The notes: generated by a model not told the origin, from the letters alone. 35,487 nt of DNA from Porphyromonadaceae bacterium UBA3318 (GCA_002361235.1 DESI01000036.1:1-35487), one strand, 5' to 3'; shown: positions 15,225-24,074, numbered from the stretch's first letter. Translations and numbers: made by a program.

Positions 15225-17695
15225 CGGATATAGAAATAAAGATTGGATTTGACGGAGTACGACGCAGTATTTCCGAATTATGCGGCACACACCAAGGCAA
15301 AGAGTGTGTGCGCGATATGTCGTTTTCACGCGATTACGACACTATAATGCACGCATTGCAATGTGTGGACGAAATGCGCGGCATAATTGCAGCTTCGCTG
15401 CCATACGCGGTACCATCGCAACATAATGTGCTGCCATATCTTACGGAAATAAAGGCGGCAAATTCATTCATGAGTTCCGACCGTCTTTACAAACTGCTGC
15501 AGATTCTGCTTTCGTTCAACGAAGTGCGCACTTTCTACCGTGCCACCGCCAAGGACGAGCAGGACACAGATACGGGTGCGTTCCTCTATCCACATCTGGC
15601 AAAAGAACTGGAAAACCTGGGCAGCTTTCCACAGCTGATCTCCACTATCGGTAATTCCGTCAACAAGTTCGGCGAATTGAAAGACAATGCGTCACCCGCG
15701 CTGTATGAGATACGGCAGTCCATCAAACGTTCGCAGGGTTCGATGCAGCGCATATTGCGTTCGGTTCTGGACCGTGCCGTCAAGCAAGGCATCATAGATT
15801 CGGACGTGACGCCGGCCATACGTGACGGGCGCATGGTTATACCGGTGAATGCCGGCAATAAGCGCGAGATCAGCGGAATAGTCCATGACGAAAGTGCCAC
15901 CGGCAAGACAGTGTTCATTGAACCGGCCGAGGTGGTGGAGGCAGGCAACAGACTTCGCGAACTTGAAATGGACGAGCAACGGGAGGAAACCAGAATTCTG
16001 ATCGATATCGCCTCATCAATCAGGCCGCACATAGACGACATCACACAATCGTGCCTGCTGCTCGGAAGTCTCGATTTCATTATGGCCAAAGCCCGGTATG
16101 CAATCGATACTGACGCGAGAATGCCTCACATACAGTCCGGACCGGAGTTGGAATGGTATCATGCCGTGCATCCGGGGCTGTTGCTGTCATTACGCACACA
16201 GGATAAAAAGGTAGTGCCGCTGGACATCATACTGACTTCTAAAGACCGCATCCTGATTATTTCCGGGCCGAACGCCGGGGGAAAATCCGTCACACTCAAG
16301 ACCGTGGCCATCGTTCAGTACATGATGCAATGCGGCGTGATGCCGACACTGTACGAGAACTCGCACATGGGGCTGTTCCGTAACATAATCATAGACATAG
16401 GCGATGAGCAGTCCATTGAGAACGAGCTGAGTACCTATTCCTCTCATTTGAGCAATATGCGCTATTTCCTGACTCATTCCGACAGCCATACACTATTCCT
16501 GGCCGACGAGATGGGATCCGGCACCGAGCCGCAGATTGGCGGCGCCATGGCTCAGGCAATCCTCTCCAAACTTGGCAAATCAGGCGCATACGGCGTTGTC
16601 ACAACCCACTACCAGAACCTGAAGACGTTCGCCGACAATACCGATGGATTCGTAAACGGAGCCATGCTTTACGACCGACAGCACCTTCAGCCCATGTTTA
16701 AATTGGAAATCGGCAACCCTGGAAGCTCGTTCGCCCTCGACATCGCCCACAAGATGGGACTGCCTCAGGATGTGATTGCCGCCGCGAAAGAGATTGTAGG
16801 CAGCGATTATGTCAACATGGACAAATATCTGAGCGACATAGCCCGCGACCGCAGATATTGGAGCAACAAACGGCAGAACATCAAGGAGAAGGAGCAGCGT
16901 CTCGACGATATCCTCGACAAATACGAGGCTCAGGCCGGCAACCTTAAGACACAGCGTCGCGCCATACTTGACGAGGCGAGGAAAGAGGCCCGGGAGATTG
17001 TCGAGGGCCTTAACGCACGCATAGAGCGCACCATACTCGAAATCCGCAATACCCAGGCTGAGAAGGAGCGCACCAAGGCTTTGCGGGCAGAGCTCAAGGA
17101 GCATGTGGACGAAGTGTTGAATCCGGGATCGGAGAAGGAATCGAATCTTCCCAAGAGTCTCAAGACCCCGAAACCGAGGCGTAACCAGGCATCCAAGCAA
17201 CCGCAGACGCCGGCCAGGCAGCAGGAGAAACGGCCGCTGGCAGCAGGAGACTATGTCACCATGGAGGGGAGCTCGACACCGGGCCAGATACTGTCCATTT
17301 CCGGCAAAAAGGCGGAGGTGGCGTTCGGTGCACTCCGTACTTTCGTGGAGCTGTCCAGGCTGAAAGCAGGCAAGAAGCCCAAGATGTCAGGACTCGGCAC
17401 AAGTTCTACAGGCGTGGTGAGTTCGGATGACAGCCGCACGCGTCAGCTGAATTTCAATCGGGAGATCGATGTGCGCGGAATGAGGGCAGACGAGGCGTTG
17501 CAGGCCGTGATGTATTTTCTTGACGATGCGATTCAGTTCCAAGCAGATAAAGTAAGGATACTGCACGGCACCGGTCATGGAATCCTAAAGACATTGATAC
17601 GACAGCAGCTTAAGGCAAATCCGGCTGTGCGCAGCTTCGCAGACGAGGACATAAGGTTCGGAGGTGCCGGAATTACGGTCGTGGATCTTGAATAA
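15221..17695 (+). CDS. mutS2: MutS2 family ATPase with C-terminal Smr endonuclease domain
   Basis: 824 residues. The N-terminal clamp/lever region leads into the MutS-type ATPase core: Walker A SGPNAGGKSVTLKT (about 348-361) and Walker B LFLADEMGSGTEP (about 426-438). A long charged coiled coil follows (about 540-640), then a KOW-like segment (LAAGDYVTMEGSSTPGQILSISG) and an Smr domain (about 747-824) with DVRGM and HGTGHGILK. MutS2 lacks the mismatch-recognition domain of MutS. It is known to suppress recombination in some bacteria and to act on collided ribosomes in Bacillus subtilis. ATGA overlap with the universal stress gene indicates coupled translation. The length matches the family. 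Confidence 0.95.
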   Translation: MTDIEIKIGFDGVRRSISELCGTHQGKECVRDMSFSRDYDTIMHALQCVDEMRGIIAASLPYAVPSQHNVLPYLTEIKAANSFMSSDRLYKLLQILLSFNEVRTFYRATAKDEQDTDTGAFLYPHLAKELENLGSFPQLISTIGNSVNKFGELKDNASPALYEIRQSIKRSQGSMQRILRSVLDRAVKQGIIDSDVTPAIRDGRMVIPVNAGNKREISGIVHDESATGKTVFIEPAEVVEAGNRLRELEMDEQREETRILIDIASSIRPHIDDITQSCLLLGSLDFIMAKARYAIDTDARMPHIQSGPELEWYHAVHPGLLLSLRTQDKKVVPLDIILTSKDRILIISGPNAGGKSVTLKTVAIVQYMMQCGVMPTLYENSHMGLFRNIIIDIGDEQSIENELSTYSSHLSNMRYFLTHSDSHTLFLADEMGSGTEPQIGGAMAQAILSKLGKSGAYGVVTTHYQNLKTFADNTDGFVNGAMLYDRQHLQPMFKLEIGNPGSSFALDIAHKMGLPQDVIAAAKEIVGSDYVNMDKYLSDIARDRRYWSNKRQNIKEKEQRLDDILDKYEAQAGNLKTQRRAILDEARKEAREIVEGLNARIERTILEIRNTQAEKERTKALRAELKEHVDEVLNPGSEKESNLPKSLKTPKPRRNQASKQPQTPARQQEKRPLAAGDYVTMEGSSTPGQILSISGKKAEVAFGALRTFVELSRLKAGKKPKMSGLGTSSTGVVSSDDSRTRQLNFNREIDVRGMRADEALQAVMYFLDDAIQFQADKVRILHGTGHGILKTLIRQQLKANPAVRSFADEDIRFGGAGITVVDLE

Positions 17696-17765
17696 AGGAC
17701 TAATCCGGGCGTAATCGGGAATATCGCGTACAGCTTCATTACAATACAATCAGCTTCTCAAACGT

Positions 17766-17786
17766 TTAATTATTGATATCAATTAA
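17766..17786. repeat. Overlapping palindromes upstream of the UDP-glucose dehydrogenase gene
   Basis: ATTGATATCAAT (17772-17783) is a perfect 12-bp palindrome. The arms TTAATT (17766-17771) and AATTAA (17781-17786) form a second, wider inverted repeat around it. The element ends 11 nt before the ATG at 17798, a position suited to a repressor site. I see no good TAnnTTTG box in this 102-nt gap. Confidence 0.4.
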
Positions 17787-17797
17787 GCACCAAAACT

Positions 17798-19099
17798 ATG
17801 AAAATAGCAGTTGCAGGAACAGGATATGTAGGACTGAGCATCGCGGTATTGCTTGCTCAGCACAACAAGGTGACAGCCGTTGACGTAATACCCGAGAAGG
17901 TGGAAATGATCAACAACCGTCAGTCGCCGATAAAGGATGAGTATATCGAGAAATACCTTAAGGAAAAGAAACTTGACCTTACAGCCACGCTGGATGGAGC
18001 CGCTGCATACGCCGATGCGGAATATGTTGTGATAGCTGCACCCACCAATTATGACCCGGTCAAGAATTATTTCGACACTCACTGCATCGAAGACATTATC
18101 GACCTGGTGCTGAGCGTGAATCCACAGGCCGTGATGGTGATTAAGTCGACAATCCCGGTAGGATACTGCCGCTCGCTCTATCTAAAATACTACAACAAGG
18201 GAGTAAAAAAGATGAACCTGTTGTTTTTCCCCGAGTTTTTACGCGAAAGCAAGGCATTGTACGACAACCTGTATCCCTCGCGCATCATAGCCGGAATACC
18301 CCGGATCAAGAACCGTCCCGAGGATGCAGCCGAGAACAAAGCAATCGAGGCTATAGCCGACATTCCGTTTCTTGACAAGGCCGCGCACACGTTCGCATCC
18401 TTGCTGCAGCATGGCGCCATCGAGGAAGATATCCCCACGCTGTACATGGGCATCCAGGAGGCAGAGGCTGTCAAGCTGTTCGCCAACACATATCTGGCTC
18501 TGCGCGTAAGCTATTTCAACGAGCTTGACACATACGCCGAGGTGAAAGGCCTGGATTCCAAAAGCATCATAGAAGGAATCGGTCTCGATCCGCGTATCGG
18601 AACGCACTACAACAATCCCAGCTTCGGTTACGGAGGCTACTGCCTGCCCAAGGATTCGAAGCAGCTTCTGGCCAACTACGCCGACGTGCCTCAGAACATG
18701 ATGTCGGCCATCGTGGAGAGCAACCGCACACGTAAGGACTTCATCGCCGACCAGGTATTGCACCTTGCGGGCTACTATACCCGAAACGCCACCTATGACT
18801 CCAGCAAGGAGCAGCCCTGCGTAGTGGGTGTGTACCGCCTTACCATGAAGTCGAATTCCGACAATTTCCGCCATTCGTCCATCCAGGGCGTGATGAAGCG
18901 CATCAAGGCAAAGGGCGCGCAGGTAATAGTGTACGAACCCACGCTGGAGAACGGATCCACGTTCTTCGGATCGTTGGTCGAGAATGATCTTGACTCATTC
19001 AAGAGCAAGTGTAACGCCATAATCGCCAACCGGTATGATCCGGTGCTGGACGATGTGCTCGACAAGGTGTATACACGTGATATATTCAAAAGAGACTAA
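17798..19099 (+). CDS. ugd: UDP-glucose 6-dehydrogenase (nucleotide-sugar dehydrogenase)
   Basis: 433 residues. The NAD-binding motif is GTGYVGLS (7-14) at the N-terminus of a Rossmann domain. The central domain has FFPEFLRESKA and the catalytic motif FGYGGYCLPKD with Cys282. The C-terminal UDP-binding domain contains VYRLTMKSNSDNFRHS. The enzyme oxidises UDP-glucose to UDP-glucuronate with two NAD+ in the cytoplasm. UDP-ManNAc dehydrogenases are related, but the next gene, 3 nt downstream, is a UDP-glucuronate 4-epimerase-like enzyme, which favours UDP-glucose as substrate. The ATG follows an A-rich stretch. Confidence 0.88.
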   Translation: MKIAVAGTGYVGLSIAVLLAQHNKVTAVDVIPEKVEMINNRQSPIKDEYIEKYLKEKKLDLTATLDGAAAYADAEYVVIAAPTNYDPVKNYFDTHCIEDIIDLVLSVNPQAVMVIKSTIPVGYCRSLYLKYYNKGVKKMNLLFFPEFLRESKALYDNLYPSRIIAGIPRIKNRPEDAAENKAIEAIADIPFLDKAAHTFASLLQHGAIEEDIPTLYMGIQEAEAVKLFANTYLALRVSYFNELDTYAEVKGLDSKSIIEGIGLDPRIGTHYNNPSFGYGGYCLPKDSKQLLANYADVPQNMMSAIVESNRTRKDFIADQVLHLAGYYTRNATYDSSKEQPCVVGVYRLTMKSNSDNFRHSSIQGVMKRIKAKGAQVIVYEPTLENGSTFFGSLVENDLDSFKSKCNAIIANRYDPVLDDVLDKVYTRDIFKRD

Positions 19100-19102
19100 A
19101 AC

Positions 19103-20185
19103 ATGTTGAAAGACAATATAACCATCAACGGCAGCACCGTCTTCATAACCGGTGTTGCCGGTTTCATAGGTGCCAACTTGGCCCAACGTCTGTTGGCCGA
19201 TTATCCTGAATGTCGTGTGGTGGGCATTGATTCCATCACGGATTATTACGATACGTCGCTTAAGTATGAACGGTTGAACGAACTCGAGAAATACGGCGAC
19301 CGCTTCGTATTCGTAAAGGGTTCAATTTCCGATCGTCAGGCAATTGACCGGATATTCAAGGATTACAAGCCGGAAATAGTAGTCAATCTCGCCGCTCAGG
19401 CCGGAGTACGCTATTCCATCGAGAATCCGGATGCTTACGTCGACAGCAATCTGATAGGATTCTACAACATACTGGAAGCATGCAGACATAGCTATGATCC
19501 GGGAAACACGCCTGTGCAGCATCTGGTGTTCGCATCGTCTTCGAGTGTGTACGGCTCCAACAAGAAGGTTCCTTACAGCACCGACGACAAGGTGGACAAT
19601 CCGGTCAGCCTCTATGCCGCTACAAAAAAGAGCAACGAGCTGATGGCACACGCATACGCCAAGCTTTACGACATCCCGTCCACAGGTCTTCGATTCTTCA
19701 CGGTCTATGGACCCTGCGGCCGTCCGGATATGGCATACTTCGGCTTTACCGACAAGCTCGTGAACGGCCAGACCATCAAGATATTCAATTACGGCGATTG
19801 CAAACGTGACTTCACATATATCGACGACATAGTGGAGGGCGTGATCCGCGTGATGCGTCATGCACCGGAACGCAGCAAAGGGGAGGATGGACTCCCCATT
19901 CCTCCGTATAAGATCTACAACATCGGCAATAACCAGCCGGAGAATCTGCTGGATTTTGTCAGGATACTTCAGGATGAACTGGTATCTGCCAAAATATTGC
20001 CGGCTGATTTTGACTTCGACGCGCACACCGAGATGGTGCCTATGCAGCCGGGAGACGTTCCGGTCACATACGCCGACACCACACCGCTGGAGCAGGATTT
20101 CGGATTCCGGCCATCTACGCCTTTACGCACAGGCCTCCGCGCCTTCGCGCAGTGGTATGCCGAAAAATATCATACCGATGCCTAA
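19103..20185 (+). CDS. NAD-dependent epimerase, UDP-glucuronate 4-epimerase-like
   Basis: 360 residues of the extended short-chain dehydrogenase family. NAD-binding GVAGFIGANL is near residue 18, SSSSVYG precedes the active-site YAATK (Tyr171 and Lys175), and RFFTVYGPCGRPDMAYF is also present. The stretch DSITDYYDTSLKYERL and the RFFTVYGP...GRPDMA pattern are characteristic of UDP-glucuronate 4-epimerases (CapI/LspL type), which produce UDP-galacturonate. Three nucleotides separate it from the dehydrogenase gene. Together they form a short route from UDP-glucose to UDP-galacturonate, a precursor for capsule or exopolysaccharide. A related 4-epimerase specificity cannot be excluded. Confidence 0.82.
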   Translation: MLKDNITINGSTVFITGVAGFIGANLAQRLLADYPECRVVGIDSITDYYDTSLKYERLNELEKYGDRFVFVKGSISDRQAIDRIFKDYKPEIVVNLAAQAGVRYSIENPDAYVDSNLIGFYNILEACRHSYDPGNTPVQHLVFASSSSVYGSNKKVPYSTDDKVDNPVSLYAATKKSNELMAHAYAKLYDIPSTGLRFFTVYGPCGRPDMAYFGFTDKLVNGQTIKIFNYGDCKRDFTYIDDIVEGVIRVMRHAPERSKGEDGLPIPPYKIYNIGNNQPENLLDFVRILQDELVSAKILPADFDFDAHTEMVPMQPGDVPVTYADTTPLEQDFGFRPSTPLRTGLRAFAQWYAEKYHTDA

Positions 20186-21476
20186 CAGGCTTTTCATGGC
20201 GTCATGCATGGCTACGCTGACCGTATTCGGCATGGCCGCGCAGTCCGGTAGCTGGAAAGGGGAGCTTAACGTCGGAGGCACCACACTGCCTGTCGTGTTC
20301 AACTTTTCGGCCGAAGGTTGCACTCTGGATTCACCGGCGCAGGGTGCCAAAGGGATTCCTGCGAAATGGACGCCGGATGCTTCGGGGATAGTATCAATAC
20401 AGATTCCGGTCATCAACGGTTCGTTCGAAGGGAAGCTGACGGGCGATTCCATTCCAGGCAAGTTCACACAGCATGGATACTCAATTCCATTGACACTCCG
20501 ACCGGGAGAAGTAAAGCTAAACCGCCCTCAGACACCCAAACCGCCATATCCGTACACCACCGAGGAGGTATCGTTCAAAAATGGCGATGCCGTCCTATGT
20601 GGCACACTTACGCTGCCCGAAAACTACACAAAGAATACGCCGGCACTCGTCATGGTTACCGGCAGCGGATTACAGAATCGTGACGAAGAAGCGTTCGGGC
20701 ACAAACCGTTCGCCGTTATTGCCGATGCCCTCGCTCGTCAGGGGATAGCCACCCTTCGGTACGATGACCGAGGATTCGGCGAATCAACCGGAGACATCAT
20801 TAACAGCACCATAGACGATTTCAAAAACGATGCTGCGGCCGGTATCAGGTTACTCCGCAAAGGTTTCAAACATGTAGGTGTTCTTGGCCATAGCGAAGGT
20901 GGAACAATAGCCATGATGCTTGCTGCCGACAAGGCCGTGGATTTCGCAATATCACTTGCAGGCATGACTGTAAGCGGCAAGGAGCTGTTGCTACGCCAGA
21001 ATCGGGACGCCCTTGCCGGAATGGGATTGAGTTCTGATTTAGTCGATATTTATTGCAAACATCTGTCCGATGGAATGGATGCGGTCATAGCCGGCAAAGA
21101 TCCTGATCCTGTCAACGACACGCAACTTCCGGCACCCCTTAATCAGAATCTCAGCAAAGCATTACAGCAGTTCGCGACACCGTATATGCGCTCGTTTATC
21201 AGGCTTTCTGCCAAGGATAATCTTGCCAAGACAACCGTTCCGCTTTTGGCTTTAAACGGCACGAAGGACACCCAGGTGGATTATGTCAATAATCTCGCCG
21301 CAGTCAATGCCCTTGCATCCGGCAAACCATTTACCGTCAAGTCTTACGAAGGTCTGAATCATTTTTTTCAGCACGCCGAAACCGGCTCCGTTGATGAATA
21401 CGGCAAAATCGAAGAAACCATCTCGCCCGAAGTCCTCTCCGACATCATCGCCTGGATTAAGAAACGATGTCTATAA
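20178..21476 (+). CDS. Secreted alpha/beta hydrolase
   Basis: 432 residues from ATG 20178, which overlaps the epimerase stop by 8 nt. The frame is open much further upstream, but that part lies inside the epimerase gene and is not protein-like. Residues 1-22 (MPNRLFMASCMATLTVFGMAAQ) form a signal peptide; ATG 20157 is a possible alternative. A beta-rich N-terminal domain (about 25-120) precedes the alpha/beta hydrolase fold. The likely catalytic triad is Ser239 in GHSEG, Asp364 in NGTKDTQVD and His395 in GLNHFF. PALVMVTGSGLQNRDEE carries the oxyanion region. It is probably a periplasmic esterase or acyl hydrolase; the substrate is unknown. It could deacylate a surface glycan given its neighbours, but that is only an inference. 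Confidence 0.8.
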   Translation: MPNRLFMASCMATLTVFGMAAQSGSWKGELNVGGTTLPVVFNFSAEGCTLDSPAQGAKGIPAKWTPDASGIVSIQIPVINGSFEGKLTGDSIPGKFTQHGYSIPLTLRPGEVKLNRPQTPKPPYPYTTEEVSFKNGDAVLCGTLTLPENYTKNTPALVMVTGSGLQNRDEEAFGHKPFAVIADALARQGIATLRYDDRGFGESTGDIINSTIDDFKNDAAAGIRLLRKGFKHVGVLGHSEGGTIAMMLAADKAVDFAISLAGMTVSGKELLLRQNRDALAGMGLSSDLVDIYCKHLSDGMDAVIAGKDPDPVNDTQLPAPLNQNLSKALQQFATPYMRSFIRLSAKDNLAKTTVPLLALNGTKDTQVDYVNNLAAVNALASGKPFTVKSYEGLNHFFQHAETGSVDEYGKIEETISPEVLSDIIAWIKKRCL

Positions 21477-21488
21477 GATAGTTCTTAT
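21473..21488. terminator. Small palindrome between convergent genes
   Basis: ATAAGA (21473-21478) and TCTTAT (21483-21488) form a perfect 6-bp stem with loop TAGT, followed by TATTT on the plus strand. It overlaps the hydrolase stop codon and abuts the stop of the opposite-strand gene. Its low GC content makes it a weak terminator at best. Confidence 0.3.
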
Positions 21489-22378
21489 TATTTACAGGAA
21501 ATGTAATCAAGATTTATAATTAGCCTGCTGTCAAACACATATATTTCGCCGATTATGTTGTTATCTATTTTTAAACGATAGCCTTCCTGTCGTTCAGAAC
21601 CATCTCTGGATTTTATTACTCGATTGGATAAATCAATTCCCCAGGATTTAAGTTTCCGGACAATTTTCTCTAATTTTGAATCTGAATTAACGTTTTGAGA
21701 AGAAGAATAATAACCATATCTCATGGGATTATATGTAGACTTGAAAAACGTTACATCAACATCAAATATTTCATCTAATAATTCAATTGGTCGATTTATT
21801 AAAAATTCTGTTCTGTCCTCAGAATTATTATATCTATTATAAGTTAGACGATATTCATTACAAAAGTTTTTAAACGATGTAACAGTTAATTCACCCATAG
21901 GTATATTTATATCAAATGGGTGTATGATAGTCTTAAAGAAACTTTCCTTACTATTGATAGAGGGATGCCACACGTTGTTTGAATTGTTTCTTTGCGTAAC
22001 ATTTTGTGATGGTTTGGTTACGTTACCTCTTGAAACTTTCTTCGAACCTCTACGAATATACTTTGAGCCATTTGATAAAATGGTGTTGTTATCTATTATC
22101 GAAATTGTTTTATATATTACTTTATTATTGGGCCATACCCATATCAACGTGTTCTCATCTGCAAGATACCAGGTAAAGTCGCCCAACGAATCTTCAAACA
22201 GGATGATTGAAGTCATTATTGATCCTGTCCCGTCGACATTATATTTTGTCCATCCGGGTATATCTGAGTTTTCTTCATACCATTCTCCTACGATAATTTG
22301 TTTAACTTCGTTTACGCTACGTGCAAATGATATTAACGAGCAAGACACTGCGAATAGAATTAAAAGATATTTTTTCAT
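21488..22378 (-). CDS. Unrecognised secreted protein, AT-rich, with lipocalin-like N-terminal part
   Basis: 296 residues from the ATG at 22378. The frame continues upstream to 22435, but the promoter at 22397-22426 lies within that extension, so the shorter form is right. It starts MKKYLLILFAVSCSLISFA, a signal peptide. A segment at about 24-105 (IIVGEWYEENSDIPGWTKYN...FTWYLADENTLIWVW...) has the look of the small lipocalin-like beta domains of Bacteroidales. A polar Asn/Ser linker (about 107-140) and a second domain follow, the latter with no motif I know. Its base composition is far more AT-rich than its neighbours. I do not recognise the family. It is probably periplasmic or at the outer surface and looks like an accessory or acquired gene. 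Confidence 0.75.
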   Translation of the reverse strand: MKKYLLILFAVSCSLISFARSVNEVKQIIVGEWYEENSDIPGWTKYNVDGTGSIMTSIILFEDSLGDFTWYLADENTLIWVWPNNKVIYKTISIIDNNTILSNGSKYIRRGSKKVSRGNVTKPSQNVTQRNNSNNVWHPSINSKESFFKTIIHPFDINIPMGELTVTSFKNFCNEYRLTYNRYNNSEDRTEFLINRPIELLDEIFDVDVTFFKSTYNPMRYGYYSSSQNVNSDSKLEKIVRKLKSWGIDLSNRVIKSRDGSERQEGYRLKIDNNIIGEIYVFDSRLIINLDYISCK

Positions 22379-22396
22379 GATGGCTGATTTTTTGTA

Positions 22397-22426
22397 CAAA
22401 AATACTATTTTTTTGTGAATTTGCAA
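22397..22426 (-). promoter_or_regulatory. Promoter of the unrecognised secreted protein gene
   Basis: Read on the minus strand, TTG (22424-22426) and TATTTTTG (22397-22404) are separated by 19 nt, an excellent fit to the Bacteroidetes consensus. Transcription would start near 22390, leaving a leader of about 12 nt before the ATG at 22378. Confidence 0.7.
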
Positions 22427-22477
22427 CTCTGCCACAATATTTTAATTCAATATTCGCATATTGTAATTATAAAAATT

Positions 22478-22524
22478 AACGCACAGCACGGTCGGTATAA
22501 GCATACCGAAACGTTCTGTGCGTT
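22478..22524 (-). terminator. Large hairpin terminator after the wzi-like gene
   Basis: AACGCACAG (22478-22486) pairs with CTGTGCGTT (22516-22524). Inside it, ACG/CGT and CGGTAT (22493-22498)/ATACCG (22503-22508) extend the stem to a 4-nt loop. Read on the minus strand it lies 65 nt past the wzi-like stop and is followed by AATTTTT. It insulates the AT-rich gene from read-through. Confidence 0.7.
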
Positions 22525-22589
22525 TCCCTTTCTTTATTATTACATCGGAACATCAGCCGTTATTGAAGCGTTCCTCCGACTATCATAAA

Positions 22590-24074
22590 TCAGAATTTGA
22601 TGAAGCCGGTCTTGGTGATGGTGATGCCGAAGCCGGCACTCTTGCCGATAAGGTTGCCGTTGTCAAGAGCGAAAGTCAATGTACCTTCCCAGCCCTTCAG
22701 CTTGGCGGGATGCCAGCTGGCCTGGACCAACATGCTGAAATCATGCAGCACATGTCTGGTGGGCTTTGAATAAGTACCCCAGCTGTTGATGCCGCTCATA
22801 CGCAGTTTCCACGATACCTGCTTCGTGGGATCTCCTTTCAGTCCGATGTTCCATGCGTCTATACGGTTATGTTGGAATTCATTCTGATGTCCGGCATTGT
22901 AGATGGGGGAGATCAGGAACGGATTGCCCATTGCATATCCGAAATTGGACCAGGTCTGATAGATATAATGATTGTAATACTGATCGACCGAGGAAACCTG
23001 ATGGTCCAGTGCGGGAGTATGGTCGTAATAAGCCGGACCGGACTGATCGCGTGTTGTAATGTATTCTATTACGGCTTCTGAGATGTAAGGATTTTTCGGC
23101 ATGTGTCCTTCGATGCCCCACAAGCCGTCCTTCCAGGGATAGTCGAAGAAAAGCATGGAATGATCCTCGAAGAAATGCTGATAATATGCCTTGACGCTCC
23201 AGCCATTCGGATCATACCAGCCTAACGCGAATGTCCAGTTGCCCAAGAAGTTGCCCTGAACATTCAGCTGTTCGCCCATCGGCGTCGATGACTCGCCTCC
23301 CAGGGGAACCAGACCTTTTATCCAAGCCTTTAAGTCAGAGGGGTTCTTACGTTTGGTCCAGCCGCCTTTCTCCGAATACGTATATGTGGTGCCTCCGAAC
23401 TGCGAATCCATACGCAATCCTAATTCACCGACAAGAGGGAACTGCCGCTTGTCGCCGAACTTGAAGTATATGGCGCGGGTGCAGTATAGCTGATTGAGCG
23501 TATAGGCCGATCCATAATCGCGATAGTGATCTTTCATCCAATGATTCTGCATGAACATCCCATAGCCGATGTACCCTTTCACGGCAAACCACCCCTTGCA
23601 GCCCCATACGTCGGCATAATCGAAAATACCGATACGCAGCTGAGGTATGGGTCTGGCATTGCTCGACGTGGTCATATTGCCGGATGACAGATCAGACGTC
23701 ATCAAGTCTCCGGGCATTTCCTTCTGACCTATCATCGCATTCAGGCAACGGTACTTTACCTCCGCATATATCTGCTGAGGAATGAACGCCTCCTGAAAAT
23801 TATATGCTCCGCCGAGATCCACGCCTGCTCCCCATGAAAACTTCTTTTCTTTGTCAAGATCGTGGAATATACCTGCGCGAATCCAGCCATTATTCTTCTG
23901 TAATCCCGAGAATCCGTAATGATCGCTTACCATCCAGAACGGAGTATGCGCTCCGTCGCTGAACGTAACGCCTATTTCACCCCGATACCGTAGTGAGTCT
24001 CCAAATTCGCGTCCGAAAGCCGGAACTGAGGAGCACGATGCAAGCAACAGGCCTATAACAAGTAATTTCTTCAT
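22590..24074 (-). CDS. Capsule assembly protein Wzi family outer-membrane barrel
   Basis: 494 residues from ATG 24074. The frame extends to a TTG at 24104, but that codon lies inside a leader hairpin. The N-terminus MKKLLVIGLLLASCSS contains a possible lipobox (LASC, Cys14), although cleavage after PAFG is equally plausible for a barrel. The rest is strand-rich with many Trp, Tyr and Gly residues (GVTFSDGAHTPFWMVSDHYG near the start, then repeated amphipathic strands) and ends TGFIKF. The opening YRGEIGVTFSDG...TPFWMVSDHYG is typical of the Bacteroidetes Wzi family. Wzi proteins hold or organise capsular polysaccharide at the outer membrane. It is divergent from the TonB-dependent receptor gene and has its own promoter and terminator. 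Confidence 0.85.
   Translation of the reverse strand: MKKLLVIGLLLASCSSVPAFGREFGDSLRYRGEIGVTFSDGAHTPFWMVSDHYGFSGLQKNNGWIRAGIFHDLDKEKKFSWGAGVDLGGAYNFQEAFIPQQIYAEVKYRCLNAMIGQKEMPGDLMTSDLSSGNMTTSSNARPIPQLRIGIFDYADVWGCKGWFAVKGYIGYGMFMQNHWMKDHYRDYGSAYTLNQLYCTRAIYFKFGDKRQFPLVGELGLRMDSQFGGTTYTYSEKGGWTKRKNPSDLKAWIKGLVPLGGESSTPMGEQLNVQGNFLGNWTFALGWYDPNGWSVKAYYQHFFEDHSMLFFDYPWKDGLWGIEGHMPKNPYISEAVIEYITTRDQSGPAYYDHTPALDHQVSSVDQYYNHYIYQTWSNFGYAMGNPFLISPIYNAGHQNEFQHNRIDAWNIGLKGDPTKQVSWKLRMSGINSWGTYSKPTRHVLHDFSMLVQASWHPAKLKGWEGTLTFALDNGNLIGKSAGFGITITKTGFIKF

Noticed and set aside
19860..20177. Upstream extension of the alpha/beta hydrolase frame
   Set aside because: It lies within the epimerase gene in another frame and has unstructured, Arg/Ser-rich translation. 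The signal peptide starts at 20178.
22379..22435. N-terminal extension of the AT-rich secreted protein to 22435
   Set aside because: The -33/-7 promoter lies inside it, and it would bury the signal peptide that begins at 22378.
22440..22589. Inverted repeats near wzi considered as an invertible capsule promoter
   Set aside because: The arms are only a few nucleotides apart and form a hairpin after the wzi stop. A flippable promoter would need well-separated arms flanking a promoter.
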